The notes under the pieces: generated by a model
What the model was told of the DNA's origin: nothing
Database searches by the model: none
Seen by the model: only the letters and a program-made list of their open reading frames with translations
In this document: piece after piece, positions 33,473 through 41,113 of the stretch
Layout of the letters: every line of letters begins with the position of its first letter
How positions within the stretch are numbered: position 1 is the stretch's first letter
NCBI RefSeq assembly: GCF_029854705.2
Contig: NZ_CP139035.1
Location: 2,604,001-2,668,000 of the forward strand
DNA length: 64,000 nucleotides
DNA from: Akkermansia sp. N21116
GTDB lineage: Bacteria > Verrucomicrobiota > Verrucomicrobiia > Verrucomicrobiales > Akkermansiaceae
Direction: 5' to 3'
Made by a program: the position numbers and the translations under genes

Positions 33473-35095
33473 TTATGATTTATTCTTCATGAACTTGTCG
33501 CGGAATTGCTCAAACTCCGGCAATTTCAACACCCAGACCGCCGCAAGATAAAGGAGAGCTCCCCCGCCGCAAACAAGGGACAACGTGAAGATACGGAATA
33601 TATGCCCCCATTCCAAAAAGTCCTGCATGAAGAACGTTTTTGCCGCCCAACACCACACAGCCAGCAAAACACCGGCAAAAACAATCCTAATCAGTCCCGA
33701 GAACAACACGCCACCGCATATCCCCCCCAATTGCCTGCGGAGGTACAAGAAATAAAACAGAAAGTTGAACGTCGTGATCACCGATGTCGTCAAAGCCAAC
33801 CACGAAGCATCCTTGTGCAAGATACGGACAAACGTGTAGTTGCAACTATAGCTCAATGACAAAGCTACCAGAGCCGCCATAAGGGGAACCCAGCGTTTTT
33901 CCAGAGCCAGAAACACCGGTTGCACCACCTTGGTCCCTGCATAGCCAAGCAATCCCCAGGCATAGGCAACCAGGACATCTCCAGTTCGTATGACATCTGC
34001 CTCCCCAAAGTGACCCCATGCCCACTGGTAAACCACGGAAACGGCATTTTCACCAAGAATCGCGAGAACAACTACGCTGGGAACGGCAAACAGTGCAACC
34101 AAGCGGAGAGCTGTCGCCACATGTTCCGCCACCTTTCCCTTCCCATCTTCATCACCGATCAACCGGGACACCGCCGGAAGGACAACCATCCCGGTCGCTA
34201 CACCAAACAACCCCACCGGTAGCTGCCACAACTTGAAAGCCGTCGACAGTGCCGACACCGATCCAGCCTTCAATTCCAAAGCAAATCCAGTATTGATGTA
34301 CACATTGAACTGGGTCACGCCGGACGCCATGACCGATGGAAGCATCAATCCCCAAATCTTGTACAGATTCTTATCTTTCCAATTGAAATTCAATTTCCAA
34401 CGGAATCCTTCGCGTCTCAGGCGCGGTACTTGTACCAGCCATTGGGCTACACCGCCCAACGTCACGCCGATCGCAAACCCGTACAAAGCCTTCCCATCAA
34501 GGCCGAAGGTAGGATCAATCCAATAACCGATTGCAAACCCCACCATAATAGACACCACATTGAATGCCGCCGAGGCCAGCATCGGCAATCCAAACACACC
34601 CACAACATTCAAAGCCCCCATCACCAGAGCAGACAGAGAGGCAAACGCAATGAACGGCCACATCAACCGACACAATCCGATCGCCATATCCATATCGGAA
34701 CCTTCCGTACTTCCATGGTACAGGGATCCCATCAAAGGCCCTGCAAACACAATCCCCAGCGTCACAATGGCTACCATCATGGAAGAAAGCTGGGTAGCCA
34801 CCTTGGACGTCAATTCCCAGAGCACGGAGTCTCCATCCGCTTTCTTCACCTTGGAGGCAACACTCGTATATGCCTGGGACAAGGCTCCTTCGGCAAACAG
34901 GTCTCTCAACAAATTGGGAAGCCGAAAAGCAGTATTAAAAGCATCCAGCGGCCCACCCAACCCGAACAGTCCGTTATAAACGGCCTCGCGAGCCATCCCC
35001 GTCATGCGGCACAGAAAAATACAAGCGGAAGCAATCAGCGAATTACGGGCAAGAGACATGAAGCGGGCGGAAGTTGCGCAGATACTGCCACGCAT
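33473..35095 (-). CDS. murJ: Lipid II flippase MurJ (MviN)
   Basis: A 540-residue polytopic inner-membrane protein with about 14 hydrophobic helices, of the MOP superfamily. It moves lipid II across the cytoplasmic membrane for peptidoglycan synthesis. The family opening is clear: SLARNSLIASACIFLCRMTG, then GLGGPLDAFNTAFRLPNLLR and DLFAEGALSQAYTSV, containing conserved arginines of the central cavity. Later blocks include LPVGLFGVATGMVVLPAVSR. The first ATG (35095) gives MRGSICATSARF; an ATG at 35059 (MSLARNSL) may be the true start. It lies downstream of the GT25 gene on the same strand, 114 bases away. Confidence 0.93.
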   Translation of the reverse strand: MRGSICATSARFMSLARNSLIASACIFLCRMTGMAREAVYNGLFGLGGPLDAFNTAFRLPNLLRDLFAEGALSQAYTSVASKVKKADGDSVLWELTSKVATQLSSMMVAIVTLGIVFAGPLMGSLYHGSTEGSDMDMAIGLCRLMWPFIAFASLSALVMGALNVVGVFGLPMLASAAFNVVSIMVGFAIGYWIDPTFGLDGKALYGFAIGVTLGGVAQWLVQVPRLRREGFRWKLNFNWKDKNLYKIWGLMLPSVMASGVTQFNVYINTGFALELKAGSVSALSTAFKLWQLPVGLFGVATGMVVLPAVSRLIGDEDGKGKVAEHVATALRLVALFAVPSVVVLAILGENAVSVVYQWAWGHFGEADVIRTGDVLVAYAWGLLGYAGTKVVQPVFLALEKRWVPLMAALVALSLSYSCNYTFVRILHKDASWLALTTSVITTFNFLFYFLYLRRQLGGICGGVLFSGLIRIVFAGVLLAVWCWAAKTFFMQDFLEWGHIFRIFTLSLVCGGGALLYLAAVWVLKLPEFEQFRDKFMKNKS

Positions 35096-35209
35096 GCCGC
35101 CGGGACGTCAACTCCGAAGCCTCACAACATTTCCGTCAATCACATTGAAAAAACAGAATCCCTCCTGTGTATCGGTAATAGACAGACCACCGCATCAATC
35201 AGTCCGGAT

Positions 35210-36103
35210 TCACTTCTTTTTCCCGGGGAACCCCCTGCGACTGTATCGGATGAACTTGCCAAACCGCCCAAGATCACTCAGCAACCGTCTAAACAATCCC
35301 GGTCCCCACTCAGCCAGCCAGTACATCACGGGTGACACCTCCTTCGGGCGTGCCGTCAAATCCTTGACGAAGTTGGTTGACATGCGGTTGAGGATATCGG
35401 ACATGGACTCTGTCTGAATCACGATTTGGGGAGCCATTACCAAAACATCCAAACCGCTCTTCAACGTAAAGAAATTCTTAATCCACGTATCGACGGCACG
35501 GTAACGGGCAATCCACGACCACACCTCCGATTCATCGGGCAAAGCCTCCAGAATCGTCCCGAAAGCCCTGCGGCTTACAATAACCGCATGCAGAGTCAAG
35601 GCTCCCGGTACTTTCCAGAGTTCTACATTATTCTCCGGATAGAGCAGGTCGGACCCCATATTCAGCTTTCTCACCCCACGTTCCAGCTTGGCATTGTACC
35701 CCAGGTAGCAAAGCCCCCAGCTCGTATTCATCCTCAAATATCTGGATAAGACATCGTCTGAAGCCTTTTCCGTCGCCTCAAAATACTTGCTCGGAATGGC
35801 ATCGTCCTCTAGCACCAAGATGCGTTCATACCCATGCGCGGATGCATCTTCGATCACGCGCTTGTGGGACATAAGGCACCCCGCCACACCGGCCCAGTCG
35901 CGCTCGCGTCCTTCCGTATATTCGGAAAACCACGGACCTTCGCCATAACCAGGCAGTTCAATGCCATAGACGGCAGACATGCGCTTTACTTTGGAGAAAT
36001 CAAGAATATCCCTCCAATTTTCCTTAAAACTCAACCAACGATCCACCCTGTGATCCAGATTGATCACATAAATGGCGGAAAATGAATTGAGGAATTTTTT
36101 CAT
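35210..36103 (-). CDS. GT25 family glycosyltransferase (LPS/oligosaccharide)
   Basis: A 297-residue family 25 transferase, typical of lipopolysaccharide galactosyltransferases. FSAIYVINLDHRVDRW near the start is the family signature. The block AGVAGCLMSHKRVIEDASAHG is followed by the acidic metal site ILVLEDDAIPS, and the later part has PGALTLHAVIVSRRAF. Start 36103 (MKKFLNSFSAIYV) was chosen because it sits just before the signature; a longer frame from 36199 adds 32 residues without similarity. The protein ends in a basic tail (RGFPGKKK) that may contact the membrane. Confidence 0.88.
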   Translation of the reverse strand: MKKFLNSFSAIYVINLDHRVDRWLSFKENWRDILDFSKVKRMSAVYGIELPGYGEGPWFSEYTEGRERDWAGVAGCLMSHKRVIEDASAHGYERILVLEDDAIPSKYFEATEKASDDVLSRYLRMNTSWGLCYLGYNAKLERGVRKLNMGSDLLYPENNVELWKVPGALTLHAVIVSRRAFGTILEALPDESEVWSWIARYRAVDTWIKNFFTLKSGLDVLVMAPQIVIQTESMSDILNRMSTNFVKDLTARPKEVSPVMYWLAEWGPGLFRRLLSDLGRFGKFIRYSRRGFPGKKK

Positions 36104-36331
36104 GCACAAGAATCCAGTCGCGTGACGAAAGGACTTACTCGCTGAGAGTATATGTGAGGCGGATTGTTGCAAGCAAGTCTTTTTCCCTGCTGTATCCACA
36201 TTAGGGCAAGATTATCGGATCCGAGCTACTTCCATCGAAAGGAAGTCGAAAAATGGAGCCTTCCCCCTTTATCTCGGCATGCACGTAATTCCGCTTGCAA
36301 GAGACCATGAGCAACGCTCAATAATAAGGCA

Positions 36332-37255
36332 ATGAAGAGCTTTCTGTCCATAGTCGTCCTCTTTCTTGTCACAGGCATCCTGATGGAATCTGGTGCCGTC
36401 CCACCCCTCCAGGTAGCGGCACTCCACCCGTTTCTTGGCGAAATGGCGGAAAAAATTGGAGGAGAACATGTTAAAGTTGTCAATCTTTTGAAAGCCAATG
36501 GCAATCTGCACGCATTCGAACCCACTCCGGATGTGATCGCACAGGCTGCCGGTGCAAAATTCATCCTCGCTTCCGGTAAAAACATGGAACCCTATCTCAG
36601 TGGACTGGCAGACTCCGTTTCATCCCCTCGCGGCAAAGTTGTCATCATCGATATGGGAGCCTATATTCCCGACGTACCATCCGCCGACGGAGAACATACC
36701 CATGCCGAAGGAGTGGATGACCACCACTCCCACGGCTCGGTCGATCCGCACTGGTGGCACACACCGTCCAACATAAAGCGAGCCGCGCGCGCACTCTGCT
36801 CACTCTTCTCCCGGGAAGATCCGGATAATGCCGGAGCCTACAAAGCAGCTCTCGAACAATGGAACAAGGAATTGGATACCCTTGATGCCTGGGCCCGCGT
36901 CGAATTGGCTGATATCCCGGACACTCAGCGTCTGCTTGTTACCGGGCATTCCGCCATGGGGCATTTCTGTAAGGAATACTGTTTTACCGAACTGCCTATC
37001 CAAGGTATCAGCCGCGAGGATGAAGGCAACCCTGCCAGGTTCGGTAAAATCCTTCAAGAACTGAGAAACCGCCATGCCAAAGCCATCTTCCCCGAATATG
37101 GTTCCAACCCCAAATCCCTGATAAATATCGCCCAGAGTCTCAACATCCCGTTGGCACAACCACTGATCACGGACGGACTTTCTCCGGAAACACCCACCTT
37201 CGAAGATATGTTCCGGAAAAATGTCTCGACCATCAAACAGGCTCTGAGCCGCTAG
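36332..37255 (+). CDS. Metal ABC transporter substrate-binding protein (ZnuA/TroA family)
   Basis: A 307-residue periplasmic binding protein for zinc or manganese. Residues 1-23 form a signal peptide (MKSFLSIVVLFLVTGILMES). Metal ligands fit the cluster A-1 pattern: LHPFLGEM, NLHAFEPTPDVI near 60, and a His-rich loop near 120-135 followed by VDPHWWHTPSN. Later TGHSAMGHFCKEY and FPEYGSNPKSL supply the remaining His and acidic ligands. The His-rich loop is more typical of zinc proteins. The gene starts an operon with a small membrane protein, an ATPase and a permease. A Zur or MntR site was not recognised upstream. Confidence 0.9.
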   Translation: MKSFLSIVVLFLVTGILMESGAVPPLQVAALHPFLGEMAEKIGGEHVKVVNLLKANGNLHAFEPTPDVIAQAAGAKFILASGKNMEPYLSGLADSVSSPRGKVVIIDMGAYIPDVPSADGEHTHAEGVDDHHSHGSVDPHWWHTPSNIKRAARALCSLFSREDPDNAGAYKAALEQWNKELDTLDAWARVELADIPDTQRLLVTGHSAMGHFCKEYCFTELPIQGISREDEGNPARFGKILQELRNRHAKAIFPEYGSNPKSLINIAQSLNIPLAQPLITDGLSPETPTFEDMFRKNVSTIKQALSR

Positions 37256-37273
37256 TACGCCCAAGTATCCGAT

Positions 37274-37717
37274 ATGCGAGGATCCCCCCTACGACAATTA
37301 TTCCTTACCTTGGCAGGAGTCCTCCTAGCCGGCGTACCACTTTACATCCTAACCATGCCTGCCACCCCCAACCAACAGGAATTGCACGAGTCCGTCCCAT
37401 CATTCCCCGGTATCCCCGCCTACCTCACAGTCCGTTGCGCCCATACCCCGTCATCCATCGTTATCCGTTCCGGAGACAGGATCCTGCTGGAACGAAAATC
37501 ACCTGTCCAACTAGTCAGCGAACACGACGTCAGCCTTCCCATTCCGGCTTCCGGAACAGTGCGTCTCAAAGTAGAAGCCTCTTGGCCGGAAAATACGCCC
37601 GACACTCCGATCACCCTGATTCTAGAACCCGAACGACGCGATTCCCGGACGGAAACACGTTGGTCAGTCGGGCAGCACCTTAATGACCTCTACACCTTCT
37701 CCTGGCCCTCATCATGA
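37274..37717 (+). CDS. Small membrane-anchored protein in metal ABC operon, unknown function
   Basis: A 147-residue protein with one N-terminal hydrophobic helix (about residues 8-28, LFLTLAGVLLAGVPLYILTM) and a beta-rich periplasmic part of about 115 residues. Segments such as YLTVRCAHTPSSIVIRSGD and ASGTVRLKVEASWPE look like an Ig-like beta sandwich, but no family is recognised. It sits 18 bases after the binding-protein gene and its stop overlaps the ATPase start by four bases, so it is coupled to the transporter. It may be an accessory or docking subunit; that is inference from position only. Confidence 0.7.
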   Translation: MRGSPLRQLFLTLAGVLLAGVPLYILTMPATPNQQELHESVPSFPGIPAYLTVRCAHTPSSIVIRSGDRILLERKSPVQLVSEHDVSLPIPASGTVRLKVEASWPENTPDTPITLILEPERRDSRTETRWSVGQHLNDLYTFSWPSS

Positions 37718-38478
37718 CCCATTCGCACGACCATGTCTGTTGGGGTGCCGGACAATCACATCCCTGTTCTCATAAGCTTGATGTCCGGCACATCAGCGCC
37801 TCCTACGGCGCCGTTCTGGCTCTTGACGATGTTTCCTTCTCCGCCACATGCGGTCATACCATCGCCTTCATGGGTCCCAACGGTGCCGGCAAATCAACCC
37901 TCCTCAAGGCCATTGCCGGCCTCCTCCGTCCAACGCAAGGGGAAATTCTTTGGAACAATACCCCTCTTCATGCCACCCGGGGGGAAATCGCCTACCTACC
38001 CCAACGCTCGGAAGTTGACTGGAGTTTTCCCCTGACTGTTCGCGCACTTGTCGAGATGGGGCGTTACCCCGCACTCGGATTCTGGAAGAAATTCCAGCGG
38101 CACGACCAGGATATCGTGGAAAAATCGCTCGCCGCCATGGAACTGACCGAACTAGCCGACAGGCAAATCGGAGAACTTTCCGGAGGCCAGCAACAACGAG
38201 TCTTTCTCGCACGCGCCCTCGCCCAGGAAGCCCACGTCCTCCTTCTGGACGAACCCTTCACCGGACTGGACTCCCCCGCCAGTCATTCTCTGGGTAAACT
38301 CCTGCATACTCTGGCCAGGGAAGGTCGTCTCATCCTCGCCTCCCACCACGACCTCAATACCGCAGCAGCCCTCTTCGACGCCATCCTGCTCCTCAACCAA
38401 ACCGTGCGTTTCTACGGTCCCGCCGACGATGTCCTCACAGAGGAACACATCCAATCCGTCTACCGCAACCAGACGTAA
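37714..38478 (+). CDS. Metal ABC transporter ATPase (ZnuC/MntB-like)
   Basis: A 254-residue ABC ATPase. Walker A is GPNGAGKSTLLKA near residue 53, the Q-loop segment AYLPQRSEVDW follows, the signature is LSGGQQQRVFLARALAQE near 155 and Walker B is VLLLDEPFTGLD near 175, with the switch histidine in LASHHDLNTA. It powers import of the metal bound by the upstream binding protein. The first 22 residues are unusual, with five histidines and two cysteines (MTHSHDHVCWG, then SHPCSH), suggesting a metal-sensing or storage extension. It is translationally coupled to the preceding small gene. Confidence 0.92.
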   Translation: MTHSHDHVCWGAGQSHPCSHKLDVRHISASYGAVLALDDVSFSATCGHTIAFMGPNGAGKSTLLKAIAGLLRPTQGEILWNNTPLHATRGEIAYLPQRSEVDWSFPLTVRALVEMGRYPALGFWKKFQRHDQDIVEKSLAAMELTELADRQIGELSGGQQQRVFLARALAQEAHVLLLDEPFTGLDSPASHSLGKLLHTLAREGRLILASHHDLNTAAALFDAILLLNQTVRFYGPADDVLTEEHIQSVYRNQT

Positions 38479-38507
38479 TAAGCCCCCCGCACCGCCTCGC
38501 CTTCCAC

Positions 38508-39365
38508 ATGGACAATTCCTTCTTCCAATTCATTCAGGAACCGCTTGCTCAACGCTCGCTCGTCGCGTGCATCATGATCGGTTTTGCCAACGGCTTCGCC
38601 AGCGGCCTGGTCGTCCTGAGAAAATCCGCTCTGCAAATTGGGACTCTTTCCTGCGCCCTATTGCCGGGAATTGCCGTTGCCATCCTCATTTTCGGGCTCC
38701 TGCGCTGGAGCATCCTGGCCGGAGCCGTCATCGCGGCCCTGCTCGTCGGACTGGGTTCTCTCTTCGTCTCCCGTACATCCAGAATCAGTCATGACACCGC
38801 CCTCTCCATCATCCACACCACTGCCTTTGCCGCCGGCTACATCATCCTCGTCCGCCTCGGTCTTCAACAAAAGATAGATGACTGGCTCTTCGGCTCCATC
38901 ATGAGCCTTTCCAACACCGATCTCTGGATAGCCTATGCCATCAGCGCTCTCTGCGTCCTGCTCATCGTTGCCTTCAAGCGACCACTGCTCATTTACCTGT
39001 TCGATCCAGGCATGGCGGCCACACTAGGCATACCGACCCGCCTGTTCAGTTACGGCGTCTTCGCCTTAATCATCCTTGTCCTCGTATCCTCCCTTCAGGC
39101 TGTCGGCGCCTTCCTGACGTTAGGACTCCTCGTCGGACCGGCTGCCACTATGAGACTGTTTACCGACAAGCCGGCCCTGCTTTTCTGGGGAGGAGGCATC
39201 ATCGGAGCCTCCGGCTCCCTTCTGGCCTTTCTCCTTTCATTCCCACTAGGGTGGCACCTGGGTGCCACAATCATCCTCGTCCTTGGGGTTTTCTTCCTAG
39301 GTGCCTACCTTTTTTCACCAAAAGCCGGTCTTCTCTTCCGACACCGCAAAATTCCCTCTGCATGA
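38508..39365 (+). CDS. Metal ABC transporter permease (ZnuB/MntC-like)
   Basis: A 285-residue integral membrane protein with about eight helices, of the ABC-3 permease family. It opens FIQEPLAQRSLVACIMIGFA and includes the glycine-rich helices of the family, the loop LFDPGMAATLGIPTR that contacts the ATPase, and VGAFLTLGLLVGPAATMRL. It forms the channel for zinc or manganese entry. It is the last gene of the operon, 29 bases after the ATPase gene. mcsA begins 58 bases later on the same strand with no clear terminator between. Confidence 0.92.
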   Translation: MDNSFFQFIQEPLAQRSLVACIMIGFANGFASGLVVLRKSALQIGTLSCALLPGIAVAILIFGLLRWSILAGAVIAALLVGLGSLFVSRTSRISHDTALSIIHTTAFAAGYIILVRLGLQQKIDDWLFGSIMSLSNTDLWIAYAISALCVLLIVAFKRPLLIYLFDPGMAATLGIPTRLFSYGVFALIILVLVSSLQAVGAFLTLGLLVGPAATMRLFTDKPALLFWGGGIIGASGSLLAFLLSFPLGWHLGATIILVLGVFFLGAYLFSPKAGLLFRHRKIPSA

Positions 39366-39423
39366 CAATCGATGACACGCACCCATCTAGCGAGAACTGA
39401 CCCTCGGGCGTATTCTAAAAAGC

Positions 39424-39972
39424 GTGAAAAAGTGCGAAATATGTTCAGCTCCTGCTTCGGTATTTGTGACACGGATCCTGAATGGTCTAACCACGGAAAT
39501 GGCTCTATGCAAGAATTGTGCCAAAGACCGCGGAATCCTGGATCCTTCCGCATTTGACCTGGCAGAAAAACTCTTTCCGGCACTTTCCCCAAAAACCTCG
39601 TCAGTCCAGCAGAACCTGGCACAACAACTGCAAGCAGCCGTCACGGCAACCTTGTCCGGGCAACCCTTGACAAGATGTCCCGTTTGCGACTTCAGCCTAG
39701 ACGATTTCAAACGCATCGGACGTCTCGGCTGCAGCAATTGCTACAATGTATTCATGGAAGAAATCCTGCCCCTCCTCGACATTTCGCCTCTGGACACGGT
39801 ATCTACGTCACAGTCGGGCAACACCCCCATACATGCCAGTAAAGCAGCCCAGGAACACATGGATCTATCCATGCTCAAAGAACAAATGCAGAAAGCCATC
39901 AAAGAAGAAAACTACGAAGAAGCCGCTAAATTGAGAGACGCTATCAACGCCCTCAAATCATCCAATGACTAA
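39424..39972 (+). CDS. mcsA: McsA-like zinc-finger/UVR protein, activator of McsB
   Basis: A 182-residue protein with two pairs of CxxC motifs (CEIC at 4-7, LCKNCAKD near 29, RCPVCDF near 86 and GCSNCYN near 104) and a C-terminal UVR domain, residues about 144-178 (LKEQMQKAIKEENYEEAAKL). In Bacillus, McsA binds and stimulates the arginine kinase McsB. The start is GTG at 39424, giving VKKCEICSAPA as expected for the family. The stop overlaps the mcsB start by eight bases, so the two are translationally coupled. No ctsR gene precedes it. Confidence 0.9.
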   Translation: MKKCEICSAPASVFVTRILNGLTTEMALCKNCAKDRGILDPSAFDLAEKLFPALSPKTSSVQQNLAQQLQAAVTATLSGQPLTRCPVCDFSLDDFKRIGRLGCSNCYNVFMEEILPLLDISPLDTVSTSQSGNTPIHASKAAQEHMDLSMLKEQMQKAIKEENYEEAAKLRDAINALKSSND

Positions 39973-41095
39973 GCAACGCCGCCCCCTGGGTTCCACAATG
40001 ACCTTTGACCAGCTGATCAAACGCCCCGCCTCCTGGATGGTATCATCCCATAAAAATCAGGATATCGTCCTGACATCCCGCATCCGTTTAGCCCGCAACC
40101 TCAAAGACCTTCCCTTCCCCGGATGGGCCAGGAAAAAACAGCGTATCGAAATCCTTTCCCAAATTATGCCGATCGTCTCCAGATTGGATGAACAACAAAC
40201 TGGATTCAACGCCGAACTTTCAGATCTCGACCAACTGCAAAAACAACTCCTCGTCGAACGCCACCTCATTTCGCGCGAACTCGCCGCCCGCTCGGAAGGG
40301 TGCGGAATCTCCATCTCGCGCAATCAATCCGTCAGCATCCTCCTCAACGAAGAAGACCATCTCCGCCTCCAATGCATCATGCCCGGGCTCCAAATCCGCA
40401 AGGCATGGGAGCATATCCGCCAAATCGATCACCTCCTCGGAGAACAACTACCTTACGCCAGCCTTGCCGGACTAGGCTACCTCACGGCCTGTCCCACCAA
40501 TCTCGGTACCGGCATGCGAGCTTCCGTTATGGTTCACCTGCCCGGCATGGTTCTCTCCGGCTACATGGATCAGGTTTTCAAAGCGGCGGAGAAACTCAAT
40601 ATCACCGTCCGCGGCATCTACGGAGAAGGTACCGACACCACAGGCAATATCTTCCAATTTTCCAACATCAGCAACGTCAAAGATAACGAAAACACCATCC
40701 TCGACAAAATCAAGAACGTCATCTCGGCTCTTTCCGTCCAGGAAACCAATGCCCGCGAAAAAGTTTACCGGGACAACCCCATCGCCATCAAAGACCGTAT
40801 CGGTAAATCCTACGGAATCCTCAAATTCGCCCGTCTGATTTCCACACGAGAAGCTCTGGAACACATCTCCATGATACGCATGGGGATCTCTCTGGGCGTC
40901 ATTGCCAACGATGATCCAAAATCCCTTTACTTGCTCGTTCTCCGCATCCAGGCAGCACATATCCAACAAGCCCTCGGCGGCCAGCTACCTCCGGAAATGG
41001 ATAAAGAACAACTCGCCTTCCTGGCCGGAAAAGAACGGGCAGACACCATCCGGGAACACTTCAAAAACATACCGGAACCCAATTTCAACCACTAA
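39965..41095 (+). CDS. mcsB: Protein arginine kinase McsB
   Basis: A 376-residue phosphagen-kinase-fold enzyme that phosphorylates arginines on proteins, tagging them for ClpCP. VLTSRIRLARNLKDLPFP near residue 38 and the signature TACPTNLGTGMRASVMVHLP near residues 178-197 hold the ATP-binding arginines and the active-site cysteine. EEDHLRLQ gives a catalytic glutamate. At the C-terminus, where Bacillus-type McsB has a phosphoarginine-binding RDxxRA motif, this protein reads AGKERADTIRE, so that allosteric pocket looks altered (comparison from memory). It is coupled to mcsA and 18 bases before clpC. Confidence 0.92.
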   Translation: MTKQRRPLGSTMTFDQLIKRPASWMVSSHKNQDIVLTSRIRLARNLKDLPFPGWARKKQRIEILSQIMPIVSRLDEQQTGFNAELSDLDQLQKQLLVERHLISRELAARSEGCGISISRNQSVSILLNEEDHLRLQCIMPGLQIRKAWEHIRQIDHLLGEQLPYASLAGLGYLTACPTNLGTGMRASVMVHLPGMVLSGYMDQVFKAAEKLNITVRGIYGEGTDTTGNIFQFSNISNVKDNENTILDKIKNVISALSVQETNAREKVYRDNPIAIKDRIGKSYGILKFARLISTREALEHISMIRMGISLGVIANDDPKSLYLLVLRIQAAHIQQALGGQLPPEMDKEQLAFLAGKERADTIREHFKNIPEPNFNH

Positions 41096-41113
41096 ATATT
41101 TTCTTCAAGACCC

